64,000 bases of DNA from Sophora flavescens (Eukaryota; Streptophyta; Magnoliopsida; Fabales; Fabaceae), in contig CM061062.1 of the NCBI GenBank assembly GCA_030762895.1, forward strand, positions 291,010,985 through 291,074,984, written 5' to 3'. The translations under genes and the position numbers were made by a program. Position 1 is the stretch's first letter. Each line of letters starts with the position of its first letter. The notes under the pieces are model-generated. The model did not search any database and had not been told where the DNA came from. It saw only the letters and a program-made list of their open reading frames with translations. Below, one piece after another: positions 20,493-32,237 of the stretch.

Positions 20493-22202
20493 AAACACCC
20501 CAAACTTAAACCTTGCTTGTCCCCAAGCAAGCTAAAACTCAAAAAGGACTCAAGACTTGGCAAGCCTAAAGGATCTAATCAATTTCGCACAAATTTCATG
20601 CAATCTGAACAAACAGTTTTTCTTCAATGATTCCCCCCTTTTACATCAATGTAATCCCCACATTCATTTACTTTAAACAATTGAGAACTTATCATTCATG
20701 CAAGCTTTACTCTAAGTTGAGGATCAAAGTTACACACACAAAGGAAGATCACCTATTTCAAACAATTGCCTTCCTCACAAGGGCATTTAGTATTTCACTC
20801 ATTCGCTCAATTTTTGTCTGGCTATCAACTTTTCACTCAATTTCACATTTTAAGAGCACTTCCCATGAATTTGATTTTCATCTCAAAAATAGTTCCCACG
20901 AAAACATGCATGCAACATCAATAGGTCTTTTAAAGGTTGTAGTGGGGCCTGGCTAAGGGTAGGATATTCAAGGATGCTAGGCTTAAGTCCCTAGGAACTA
21001 AGAGAGCATGAGCATTTGACACATATTCCTCTCAAATTCCTTTTTCCATTTTTCATTTTGCCTCGGGTGACTACCGCCCCTTCCTTGCTAATCTTTTGTT
21101 TTGCCCCCTTTCCTTTTGGCAAATTTTTTTTTCTTTTCTTTTCTTTTGCCTTGGGTTTCAACCTTTATTTTTTTCTTTTTCTCAACCCAGAATTACATAT
21201 CAACCTTGTAGCCACCCCAAACTTAGTTTCTTACAACTCTTCTTTCACTAAGCTTCCATGCTCTCCTAATCCTAAGATTTGGTTAACATGGTTTTTCCAG
21301 ATTTTGGCTTATAATATAGGGTCATAAAGAAACAATAGGCTAATCAGGCTCAATGTGGCTAACTAGGGAACATGTATTAGGGATGGTTCTTTTTAGGCCA
21401 AGTAGTTATTCAAAGAAAATCGCCTAAATCATTTGATGCAACACATAAACATGCAAACCATAAAGAGATTCAAGCAAATCCGGGAAAGTGCAACTTAAAA
21501 ATATGATTCACACAATCAAAAACAAAGTTGGAGGCTCAAATCCTCACCTGGACATTTTGCAAATTGTTTGACCGAGATACAATTCCTAGTGTGTGTGCAC
21601 CCCCTCACCCCAAACTTATCATAAATCAAGTAATCACAAATAAATTCTCAAAGTTCAATTTTCAATTTTCAAATGGGGATTAACACTTCTAATTTCAGAA
21701 CCTAGGGGGAAATCATCAATGGTCAAAATAATTCATGCAATCAACCTATGCTAAATTTAATTAATATCCAACAAGCTTGCCGACACACATTCATACACAA
21801 ACTCTTGATCTTCTCAAATTATTCAAGAGTGACAAACAAAAACAAAAACAAAAATAAAAACAAGTGAAGGGTAAGAAAATTTTTATCTTAATGAGGTCCG
21901 AGCGGACCCCATGCTTTCAGTTGATTTTCCTTCCTCTTTCCATCTCTCTACTACCCCGCTTCACAGCGGGGCTAGTTTCGACCTCATCCTTGTCCAATTG
22001 ATTGGCCCTTGAGGTTCCGTGCACTCCATGTGGTTCCATTCACAACAAACATGAACGTTAAGCAATAAGATAACCGAATAAATATATAATCATCCAAGTT
22101 TGCCAGTAAACAGTCAGTAAAAATAGTTTCTATCTAGCAAAATAATGTACAACCAAATCGAATCCTAGCTAGAACTATAAGTAAAGAGTGCAGGGGCCCG
22201 GA
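20493..22202 (-). other. Element C 3' noncoding region with polypurine tract
   Basis: Minus-strand end has the hairpin GCTTGGGGACAAGC and AAGTTTGGGGTG tract. Upstream are two further short hairpins: CCCCGCT-TCAC-AGCGGGG at 21954-21971 and GGTCC-GAGC-GGACC near 21895-21908. No supported ORF. Confidence 0.7.
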
Positions 22203-23210
22203 TCAGTGATCAAAATTGATGTCGTCCACCGGGTCACCCTGGTCCTTTGGTGCATGCTCGTCCTCTGGATCTTCGGGTACCCCCCCCTGTGGCATAGCAC
22301 CCTGGTCCCCAGGGTAGTCCTGCCACCCAAGCCGAGGGGACAGCTCCTCCTCGGAGGGGTATACGGGCACCCGACCCTGCTGCTGGGCCAGTGACATCTC
22401 TCTGAAAAACTCCCGCAACACCTCCTGATCCCTCCTCATAGCCTGCTGGTTCTGCAAGAGCAGAGCCATGTCTGATGATCGTGGCCTCTGAGTGGGTAGG
22501 GGTGGCGGCCTCCTAGATGCGACTGGGGCTACATAGCAGAAGCGCCGGATGTAATCCTGGTCGAAGGGCTGCCTCGGCACCTTCTCCATCACCCTACTCA
22601 CCGGTACCCCCGCTCGGCGGATAAGCTCGATGATCAGCTGCCCATGCCCCAGGCTCTCCTTCAGCGCCCGGGAGTTTGCCTTCATCTGTATATCGGAGGC
22701 GATGATTGCCCCGACGTTAATCGTGCAGCCTGTCAATATGCCATAGAGTAGGTGGGCTCTGGCGGCGGTGACCGTGGACTCATGCGAGCTCACTCGAAGG
22801 TTGGCGTGTAAGAACGTCGACCAGACCTTGGCATCTGGGGTGAGGTCCTGCCTCCTCAATCTCAGAAGGTTCCCCGATGTCCCTATCTCCCGTGCAGCTC
22901 CGGGGACACAAAGCAAGTATCTATGATGGCACAGGCGAGGGCCTCATCTTGTAGGGAGCTGCTCATAGTCGCAGGGCTCCTCTCCGATCGGGATCCCCAA
23001 GCAGGAGTTAATGTCTGAAGCAGTGAAAGTGATGGGGATCCCCTGAACCTCTGTTATGCAGCTCGGGCCGGTGACCTTGAGTTTGAGAGCGTTGGCATAA
23101 AATTCCTGCACCAGTTTGATATCATACCGGTGCGGAAGATCAACCAACATCTCCCAACCTCGATGGCAAATCTGCTCGGAGATGCCGGCATAGTTGTTGC
23201 CCACGAGGGA
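22203..23210 (-). pseudogene. Element C env-position ORF, 3' part (plant transposon protein domain)
   Basis: Minus strand; from the GNNYAGISEQICHRGWE region to the stop at 22203. It carries the domain known as putative plant transposon protein (EFYANA, then KVWSTFLHANLRVSSHEST, then LLYGILTGCTINVGAII, then RRAGVPVS), followed by a C-terminal tail with Pro/Arg and acidic stretches. Frame breaks lie near 22905-22960. Its first 703 bp repeats 40058-40757 with scattered differences. It ends at a junction with E's LTR through a short ACGAG-GA homology. In the intact element it would be contiguous with the N-terminal part at 40964. Function unknown. Confidence 0.8.
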
Positions 23211-24422
23211 TTATGAAAATAATGCAGTATAGAGCGACAACTCGGATCGTCTCTCAAGGACTCTTTAGTTGTTGTTATTATTAACAGAGAATTAGTAAAA
23301 GTTAGAAATGGGGGTTTTGAGATTAAAACTAGATTAACAAAACAAATCAAAAACAGAGAAAAGAAACAAAGCAGTTTAAGAAATTAGCAAATAAACAAAA
23401 GCGATTAACCTACTGTTCTCAGTTCCCCACTATCATTGGTTCATGCAAATCCTAAGCAGATACTAATCCCCTCCCGGTTGTAGCAACAATTAACAAACGA
23501 AAACCGCTACTACAGATGTATGTTCCTATTCCCGAAATAACAAACGGGGTTAAGCTCTCATGAACAAACGAACATGAATGAACACACGCGAAATAACAAA
23601 CGCGATTATATATAGGAACATAGCATCACCGAAATGAAACAATACCACACTATACATTACTGAAATAACAAACGAAACATATAATATGGCATTGAAAAGA
23701 GAAAAGCAAATGAGACAGGGAATCACGGAACCTCAAGTGTTAATAGAAACCAATTGCAGTAGATTAATCCTAGGAGACTAGCTCTCCATTTCAGAAGAAA
23801 ACAATAAACTAAGAGAAAAACAAAAGACTAACAAGTTCAGAAACTAGCCAAAACTGGCTAATTCTGACTCCTAAAAACTAGCTAACTTATCATTCTGCCA
23901 TAGAGCAGTTTATATACAAATTCTGGAATCCAAGGCCTCGCGAGGCGAAGCACTGCTCGCGAGGCGAATTATGCGAAAGGTCTGCAACTCTTGGTCTTCT
24001 CGCGAGGCGAGAATATCTTCGCGAGGCGAACTCTTCAAATTCCCAACTGTAACGCCCGTGACCTTCAACACGGGTAAACCGTGATGCTCTCTGACTTCCA
24101 GGTACTCGCGAGGCGAGTCCTCCTTCGCGGGGCGAGACAGAAAGTTTTGCAATTTCGAGAACAGTCACCTTCCGGTTCGCGGGCGAAATGACCTTCTCAT
24201 GGGCGAGAAACTCCACATTTATTCCTTTTTATTAACCTGAATATAGAAAATAAAAGTAAATACTTTATTCACTCTAAATCAACTAAATTAACTTAAAAAC
24301 ACTTTACAGACTCAAAATACTACTTAAGGACAATCAAGTCTAATTTGGGCGCAAATGATATAAAATAAGCACAAAGCCAAGGTCTTTACTAGTTATAAAA
24401 CCAGTCAAACAGAGGCTCATCA
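23211..24422 (-). repeat. E array LTR 1, missing about 38 bp at its outer end
   Basis: Matches LTR 2 from 27116 onward. The outer end is replaced by duplicated env-position ORF sequence. Minus-strand TATA (TATATAAAC) is near 23910-23920, followed upstream by TCGCGAGGCGA palindromes at about 23937-24200. Confidence 0.9.
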
Positions 24423-25802
24423 AAATACCCCAAACTTAAACTTTGCTTGTCCCCAAGCAAACTACACTCAAAAACTTAAAAAGACTCAAGACTTGGCAAA
24501 ACATGGCACGCTTAAGGACTCAATTAACTTTCACACAGATTTCAAGCAATTTTTCAAAGAATTTTTCTTTCAATGTTCCCCCCTTCCAAGCAAAGTAATC
24601 CCCACATTCATTTATTCTAAACAGGTGAGAAATTAATTATTCAGACAATCAGAAATCTAAGCAGGGGATCTAAGTTACACACAAAAGAGAGATCACCAAA
24701 ATCAAACAACTGCCTTCCTCACAAGGGAAATTTGTGTTCACTCAACGCTCAGTTTTTGTCAGGCTATCAACAATTCACTCATTTCACTTTTCAGAAGCAC
24801 TTCCCATAAATTTGATTTTCATCTCAAAATGGTCCCCACAGAAAACATGCAAGCAACATCAAAGGGACTTTTATGGGTTGTAATGGGGCCTGGCTAAAGG
24901 TAGGATATACAAAGGAACTAGGCTGAAGACCCTAGGAACTAAGAGAGCACGAAACATTATTTACACTTTGAAATTAAACTCAAGTTCCTTTCTTCATTTT
25001 TTTCTTTATGCTTACGGGTGGCTCTGACCTTTTTATTCGAAACAGTCTTTTGAAATTTTTTTCTTTTTCTCTTTTTTTTTTACAATTTTTTTTCTAATCC
25101 CAAACAACACATTGCACCTTGCAGCCACCCCAAACTTTAGTTTCTTGCACCCATTCTAAGATTACATGCTCTCCTAATCCTAAGATCGGGTTAACATGGT
25201 TTTCCAGATTTTTGGGCTTATAACATTAGGTTATCAAGAATTAACAGGCTAATAGGCTCAATGGGGCTAACTAGGGAACATGCATTAGGAATTGGTTATT
25301 TTAGGCTAAGTAGCTATTTACAAAGAAAATGCCTAAATCATTTGAAGCAAACACATAATCATGCAAACCAAAAAGAGATTCAATCAAATCCAGGGAAGTG
25401 CAACTTAAAAAGTGATTTTCACACAGTTTTAAAACATGTTGGAGGCTCAAAACCTCACCTGGACATTTATGCAAATTGTTTAACTGAGATTCTATCCCTA
25501 GTGTGTGCTTCCTATCACCCCAAACTTATCATAAATCATGTCATCATAACAAAATCTCAAAGTTCAGTTTTCAATCATATGGAGATCAATTTTTCAAAAA
25601 TTTTTCAAGTCCTAGGGGGAAAACAGTCAATACATAACATGCAATCCATCTATGCAAAAATTAATAAAATCCAATAAACTTGCCAACACTAGACACAACA
25701 CAACTCCTGAGCTTCTCAAATTATTCAGGAGCCTTATTAAAAACAAAACAGAAATAAAACAAAGCAAAAGAAAATTAAAAAGGAGAAAGGGTTAAGAAAA
25801 GC
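24423..25802 (-). other. E unit 1 3' noncoding region
   Basis: Hairpin TTGCTTGGGGACAAGCAA then AAGTTTGGGGTATTTT next to the LTR; further AAGTTTGGGGTG-like tracts near 25126 and 25515. The 138-codon plus-strand ORF (25261-25677) recurs in every unit but is antisense and lacks any domain. Confidence 0.7.
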
Positions 25803-26991
25803 TCATTCAGAAGCGGTTCCACCAGGATCCCACTGCCTGTAGCATAAGTCCCACGTGATGAACAAAGACTGGAAGCTCATTCCATGCTTCCATGACTTGC
25901 AGCCTTGATTTGGAAGTGAGCACTTGACAATTATAATAACTCCACCCAGTGCGGCGGACTTCTCACTACCTCTCGGGTCACAGATGACCTCTTTCTCAAT
26001 AAAGTCTCCCCAATAGAAGTGGGGCTCAACCTCTTGGACCGGCCATGGTGCAAAATCCAAGGGCTTAAACTCCATCACTGGTTCCTCAGGGGGAAGTGGT
26101 AAACAGTTAGAAACGGTTACCGGTGCTGCTTCAACTTCTGCAATGTCTTCATCCACTGCATTAACAAATTTTTCACCTGCTATACACGCAGAAATTTCAG
26201 CACACACCACACAAAGGTTAGAGTTAGTACATATATTACAAGAAAATGAATCAGAAAAATCTACAATGTCTAGAAATTCAGCAATTAATTCATCATCCAC
26301 CCCATTACTCTCAACACATGCATCTAAGACCAAAGATTCTTCTTTATCCTCAAGCACGGTGGAGCAGATGTCCTCTTGATCCCCCTTTTCTAAGTTTCCT
26401 GAAAAAAATAAACCTGCAAAACGATCTGCATTTTCTATTTTTCCTGAAAAGTATAAACCTGTAAAACATTCAACACACAAAGCAGTTCCATCACAATAAC
26501 AAGCATTAGGATCAGGGGATTCAACAAATAATTCAGTAACAGAAGTATCAGTATCAGACTCATCCTCAGAGGTATTTTCAAGAATAACATGTGAATCTGC
26601 ATGTTCTTCAAGGGGCTGTGGAATTAGCATTGCAGCCGAGTTGGCGGTAACTTGATCAATTAGAGCCCACAACTTCCGAGATTCAGCTTGGTCCCTCTGG
26701 TATTCAGCCTCCATCTTCTGTTGAAATTCCTCCATCATCCGTTGAGTTTGCTCGGCCATTAGTTGCCTCATTCCTTCCATATGTGCACTTATCTGTCAGG
26801 ATCATCTGCTTGCACAGGTCCTCTAGGGAAGGTTCGGAAGGTACAGAGGTGGTCACTTGGCTAGGATAGTATGGTGGTGGCTCACTAAAATTAGGATAAT
26901 ACATGCATGGTTGCTCATAATAAACATTAGGCACATAATTTCGCATATAATTATCCATGGGGCAAAATTCACAACCAGACAATGCAGACAA
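25803..26991 (-). pseudogene. E protein, copy 1 (frameshifted)
   Basis: Same protein as copy 2 at 29713-30897. The N-terminal 90 codons (26991-about 26800) are out of frame with the rest because of a small rearrangement near 26797-26812. The central and C-terminal part has the probable ancestral sequence around DEDIAEVEAAPVTVSN, where copy 2 is locally altered. Confidence 0.75.
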
Positions 26992-27056
26992 AACTAATTA
27001 GCAAAGAAATAATTTTTGTTTAAATTTTATTGTCTGCTAATCACAACAAAACAGAG

Positions 27057-27073
27057 TCCCCCGAACGGCGCCA
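27057..27073 (-). other. Primer-binding site of E unit 1, degenerate
   Basis: TGGCGCCGTTCGGGGGA on the minus strand, a decayed tRNA-Asp site. Confidence 0.7.
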
Positions 27074-27077
27074 ATTT

Positions 27078-28327
27078 TGACGCGGCTGTCGCCACGCGCC
27101 AAAAAGAACGAGCGATTATGAAAATAATGCAAGATAGAGCGACAACTCGGATCGTCTCTCAAGGACTCTTTAGTTGTTGTTATTATTAACAGAGAATTAG
27201 TAAAAGTTAGAAATGGGGGTTTTGAGATTAAAACTAGATTAACAAAACAAATCAAAAACAGAGAAAAGAAACAAAGCAGTTTAAGAAATTAACAAATAAA
27301 CAAAAGCGATTAACCTACTGTTCTCAGTTCCCCACTATCATTGGTTCATGCAAATCCTAAGCAGATACTAATCCCCTCCCGGTTGTAGCAACAATTAACA
27401 AACGAAAACCGCTACTACAGATGTATGTTCCTATTCCCGAAATAACAAACGGGGTTAAGCTCTCATGAACAAACGAACATGAATGAACACACGCGAAATA
27501 ACAAACGCGATTATATATAGGAACATAGCATCACCGAAATGAAACAATACCACACTATACATTACTGAAATAACAAACAGAAACATATAATATGGCATTG
27601 AAAAGAGAAAAGCAAATGAGACAGGGAATCACGGAACCTCAAGTGTTAATAGAAACCAATTGCAGTAGATTAATCCTAGGAGACTAGCTCTCCATTACAG
27701 AAGAAAACAATAAACTAAGAGAAAAACAAAAGACTAACAAGTTCAGAAACTAGCCAAAACTGGCTAATTCTGACTCCTAAAAACTAGCTAACTTATCATT
27801 CTGCCATAGAGCAGTTTATATACAAATTCTGGAATCCAAGGCCTCGCGAGGCGAAGCACTGCTCGCGAGGCGAATTATGCGAAAGGTCTGCAACTCTTGG
27901 TCTTCTCGCGAGGCGAGAATATCTTCGCGAGGCGAACTCTTCAAATTCCCAACTGTAACGCCCGTGACCTTCAACACGGGTAAACCGTGATGCTCTCTGA
28001 CTTCCAGGTACTCGCGAGGCGAGTCCTCCTTCGCGGGGCGAGACAAAGTTTTGCAATTTCAGGAACAATCACCTTCTGGTTCGCGGGGCGAACAGCCTTC
28101 TCGCGGGGCGAGAAACTCCAGATTTATTCCTTTTTATTAACCTAAAAATAGAAAATAAAAGTAAATACTTTATTCACTCTAAATCAACTAAATTAACTTA
28201 AAAACACTTTACAGACTCAAAATACTACTTAAGGACAATCAAGTCTAATTTGGGCGCAAATGATATAAAATAAGCACAAAGCCAAGGTCTTTACTAGTTA
28301 TAAAACCAGTCAAACAGAGGCTCATCA
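27078..28327 (-). repeat. E array LTR 2
   Basis: 1,250 bp, from TGACGCGGCTGTCGCC to GAGGCTCATCA. It serves unit 1 as 5' LTR and unit 2 as 3' LTR. Confidence 0.93.
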
Positions 28328-29712
28328 AAATACCCCAAACTTAAACTTTGCTTGTCCCCAAGCAAACTACACTCAAAAACTTAAAAAGACTCAAGACTTG
28401 GCAAAACATGGCACGCTTAAGGACTCAATTAACTTTCACACAGATTTCAAGCAATTTTTCAAAGAATTTTTCTTTCAATGTTCCCCCCTTCCAAGCAAAG
28501 TAATCCCCACATTCATTTATTCTAAACAGGTGAGAAATTAATTATTCAGACAATCAGAAATCTAAGCAGGGGATCTAAGTTACACACAAAAGAGAGATCA
28601 CCAAAATCAAACAACTGCCTTCCTCACAAGGGAAATTTGTGTTCACTCAACGCTCAGTTTTTGTCAGGCTATCAACAATTCACTCATTTCACTTTTCAGA
28701 AGCACTTCCCATAAATTTGATTTTCATCTCAAAATGGTCCCCACAGAAAACATGCAAGCAACATCAAAGGGACTTTTATGGGTTGTAATGGGGCCTGGCT
28801 AAAGGTAGGATATACAAAGGAACTAGGCTGAAGACCCTAGGAACTAAGAGAGCACGAAACATTATTTACACTTTGAAATTAAACTCAAGTTCCTTTCTTC
28901 ATTTTTTTCTTTATGCTTCTGGGTGGCTACAGCCTTTTTATTCGAACAGTCTTTTTGAAATTTTTTTCTTTTTCTCTGTTTTTTTTTTTACAATTTTTTT
29001 TTTCTAATCCCAAACAACACATTGCACCTTGCAGCCACCCCAAACTTTAGTTTCTTGCACCCATTCTAAGATTACATGCTCTCCTAATCCTAAGATCGGG
29101 TTAACATGGTTTTCCAGATTTTTGGGCTTATAACATTAGGTTATCAAGAATTAACAGGCTAATAGGCTCAATGGGGCTAACTAGGGAACATGCATTAGGA
29201 ATTGGTTATTTTAGGCTAAGTAGCTATTTACAAAGAAAATGCCTAAATCATTTGAAGCAAACACATAATCATGCAAACCAAAAAGAGATTCAATCAAATC
29301 CAGGGACGTGCAACTTAAAAAGTGATTTTCACACAGTTTTAAAACATGTTGGAGGCTCAAAACCTCACCTGGACATTTATGCAAATTGTTTAACTGAGAT
29401 TCTATCCCTAGTGTGTGCTTCCTATCACCCCAAACTTATCATAAATCATGTCATCATAACAAAATCTCAAAGTTCAGTTTTCAATCATATGGAGATCAAT
29501 TTTTCAAAAATTTTTCAAGTCCTAGGGGGAAAACAGTCAATACATAACATGCAATCCATCTATGCAAAAATTAATAAAATCCAATAAACTTGCCAACACT
29601 AGACACAACACAACTCCTGAGCTTCTCAAATTATTCAGGAGCCTTATTAAAAACAAAACAGAAATAAAACAAAGCAAAAGAAAATTAAAAAGGAGAAAGG
29701 GTTAAGAAAAGC
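28328..29712 (-). other. E unit 2 3' noncoding region
   Basis: Near-identical to the unit 1 region, with hairpin and polypurine tract at the LTR side. Confidence 0.7.
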
Positions 29713-30897
29713 TCATTCAGAGGCGGTTCCACCAGGATCCCACTGCTTGTAGCATAAGGCCCACGTGGTGGCCAAAGGGCGGAAGCTCATTCCATGCTTC
29801 CATGACTTGCAGCCTTGATTTGGAAGTGAGCACTTGACAATTATAATAACTCCACCCAGTGCGGCGGACTTCTCACTACCTCTCGGGTCACAGATGACCT
29901 CTTTCTCAATAAAGTCTCCCCAATAGAAGTGGGGCTCAACCTCTTGGACCGGCCATGGTGCAAAATCCAAGGGCTTAAACTCCATCCATTGGTTCCTCGG
30001 GGAAGTGGTAAACAGATAGAAACGGTTACGGTCTTGCTTCAACTTCGCAATGTCTTCATCCACTGCATTAACAAATTTTTCACCTGTTATACACGCAGAA
30101 ATTTCAGCACACACCACACAAAGGTTAGAGTTAGTACATATATTACAAGAAAATGAATCAGAAAAATCTACAATGTCTAGAAATTCAGCAATTAATTCAT
30201 CATCCACCCCATTACTCTCAACACATGCATCTAAGACCAAAGATTCTTCTTTATCCTCAAGCACGGTGGAGCAGATGTCCTCTTGATCCCCCTTTTCTAA
30301 GTTTCCTGAAAAAAATAAACCTGCAAAACGATCTGCATTTTCTATTTTTCCTGAAAAGTATAAACCTGTAAAACATTCAACACACAAAGCAGTTCCATCA
30401 CAATAACAAGCATTAGGATCAGGGGATTCAACAAATAATTCAGTAACAGAAGTATCAGTATCAGACTCATCCTCAGAGGTATTTTCAAGAATAACATGTG
30501 AATCTGCATGTTCTTCAAGGGGCTGTGGAATTAGCATTGCAGCCGAGTTGGCGGTAACTTGATCAATTAGAGCCCACAACTTCCGAGATTCAGCTTGGTC
30601 CCTCTGGTATTCAGCCTCCATCTTCTGTTGAAATTCCTCCATCATCCGTTGAGTTTGCTCGGCCATTAGTTGCCTCATTCCTTCCATATGTGCACTTATC
30701 TGTGCAGTCATCTGTTTGCACAGGTCCTCTAGGGAAGGTTCGGAAGGTACAGAGGTGGTCACTTGGCTAGGATAGTATGGTGGTGGCTCACTAAAATTAG
30801 GATAATACATGCATGGTTGCTCATAATAAACATTAGGCACATAATTTCGCATATAATTATCCATGGGGCAAAATTCACAACCAGACAATGCAGACAA
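29713..30897 (-). CDS. E protein, copy 2 (394 codons, open)
   Basis: The only uninterrupted copy; it starts about 65 bp after the primer site. The N-terminus is Cys/Tyr/Pro-rich (MSALSGCEFCPMDNYMRNY, then EPPPYYPSQ). Residues about 55-115 are Gln/Met/Glu-rich with probable coiled coil. An acidic middle follows. There are two cysteine clusters, CYCDGTALCVEC and CNICTNSNLCVVC, with a duplicated F-GL-FSG motif between them. The C-terminus has FKPLDFAPWPVQEVEPHFYW, DPRGSE and QWDPGG. Against copies 1 and 3 the segment KLKQDRNRFYLFTTSPRNQW differs through small compensating indels. I recognise no family. It could be a packaging or regulatory protein kept because the element is mobilised in trans, but nothing here proves that. 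Confidence 0.65.
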   Translation of the reverse strand: MSALSGCEFCPMDNYMRNYVPNVYYEQPCMYYPNFSEPPPYYPSQVTTSVPSEPSLEDLCKQMTAQISAHMEGMRQLMAEQTQRMMEEFQQKMEAEYQRDQAESRKLWALIDQVTANSAAMLIPQPLEEHADSHVILENTSEDESDTDTSVTELFVESPDPNACYCDGTALCVECFTGLYFSGKIENADRFAGLFFSGNLEKGDQEDICSTVLEDKEESLVLDACVESNGVDDELIAEFLDIVDFSDSFSCNICTNSNLCVVCAEISACITGEKFVNAVDEDIAKLKQDRNRFYLFTTSPRNQWMEFKPLDFAPWPVQEVEPHFYWGDFIEKEVICDPRGSEKSAALGGVIIIVKCSLPNQGCKSWKHGMSFRPLATTWALCYKQWDPGGTASE

Positions 30898-30963
30898 AAC
30901 TAATTAGCAAAGAAATAATTTTTTTTTTAAATTTTATTTTCTGCTAATAACAACAAAACAGAG

Positions 30964-30981
30964 TCCCCGGCAACGGCGCCA
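30964..30981 (-). other. Primer-binding site of E unit 2
   Basis: TGGCGCCGTTGCCGGGGA on the minus strand, tRNA-Asp type. Confidence 0.93.
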
Positions 30982-30986
30982 ATTTT

Positions 30987-32237
30987 TGACCGCGCTGTCG
31001 CCACGCGCCAAAAAGAACGAGCGATTATGAAAATAATGCAGTATAGAGCGACAACTCGGATCGTCTCTCAAGGACTCTTTAGTTGTTGTTATTATTAACA
31101 GAGAATTAGTAAAAGTTAGAAATGGGGGTTTTGAGATTAAAACTAGATTAACAAAACAAATCAAAAACAGAGAAAAGAAACAAAGCAGTTTAAGAAATTA
31201 GCAAATAAACAAAAGCGATTAACCTACTGTTCTCAGTTCCCCACTATCATTGGTTCATGCAAATCCTAAGCAGATACTAATCCCCTCCCGGTTGTAGCAA
31301 CAATTAACAAACGAAAACCGCTACTACAGATGTATGTTCCTATTCCCGAAATAACAAACGGGGTTAAGCTCTCATGAACAAACGAACATGAATGAACACA
31401 CGCGAAATAACAAACGCGATTATATATAGGAACATAGCATCACCGAAATGAAACAATACCACACTATACATTACTGAAATAACAAACAGAAACATATAAT
31501 ATGGCATTGAAAAGAGAAAAGCAAATGAGACAGGAATCACAGAACCTCAAGTGTTAATAGAAACCAATTGCAGTAGATTAATCCTAGGAGACTAGCTCTC
31601 CATTACAGAAGAAAACAATAAACTAAGAGAAAAACAAAAGACTAACAAGTTCAGAAACTAGCCAAAACTGGCTAATTCTGACTCCTAAAAACTAGCTAAC
31701 TTATCATTCTGCCATAGAGCAGTTTATATACAAATTCTGGAATCCAAGGCCTCGCGAGGCGAAGCACTGCTCGCGAGGCGAATTATGCGAAAGGTCTGCA
31801 ACTCTTGGTCTTCTCGCGAGGCGAGAATATCTTCGCGAGGCGAACTCTTCAAATTCCCAACTGTAACGCCCGTGACCTTCAACACGGGTAAACCGTGATG
31901 CTCTCTGACTTCCAGGTACTCGCGAGGCGAGTCCTCCTTCGCGGGGCGAGACAGAAAGTTTTGCAATTTCAGGAACAGTCACCTTCTGGTTCGCGGGGCG
32001 AACAGCCTTCTCGCGGGGCGAGAAACTCCACATTTATTCCTTTTTATTAACCTGAATATAGAAAATAAAAGTAAATACTTTATTCACTCTAAATCAACTA
32101 AATTAACTTAAAAACACTTTACAGACTCAAAATACTACTTAAGGGCAATCAAGTCTAATTTGGGCGCAAATGATATAAAATAAGCACAAAGCCAAGGTCT
32201 TTACTAGTTATAAAACCAGTCAAACAGAGGCTCATCA
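30987..32237 (-). repeat. E array LTR 3
   Basis: 1,251 bp, TGACCGCGCTGTCGCC to GAGGCTCATCA, near-identical to LTRs 4 and 5. Confidence 0.93.

Noticed and set aside
23890..24216. Minus-strand ORFs through E LTR arrays (FASRRYSRLARRP-type residues)
   Set aside because: They are produced by the TCGCGAGGCGA repeats and overlap in two frames in each LTR.
25261..25677. 138-codon plus-strand ORF repeated in all four E units
   Set aside because: Antisense within the 3' noncoding region, no domain, length changes with a one-base indel in unit 4; repetition is explained by the tandem array.
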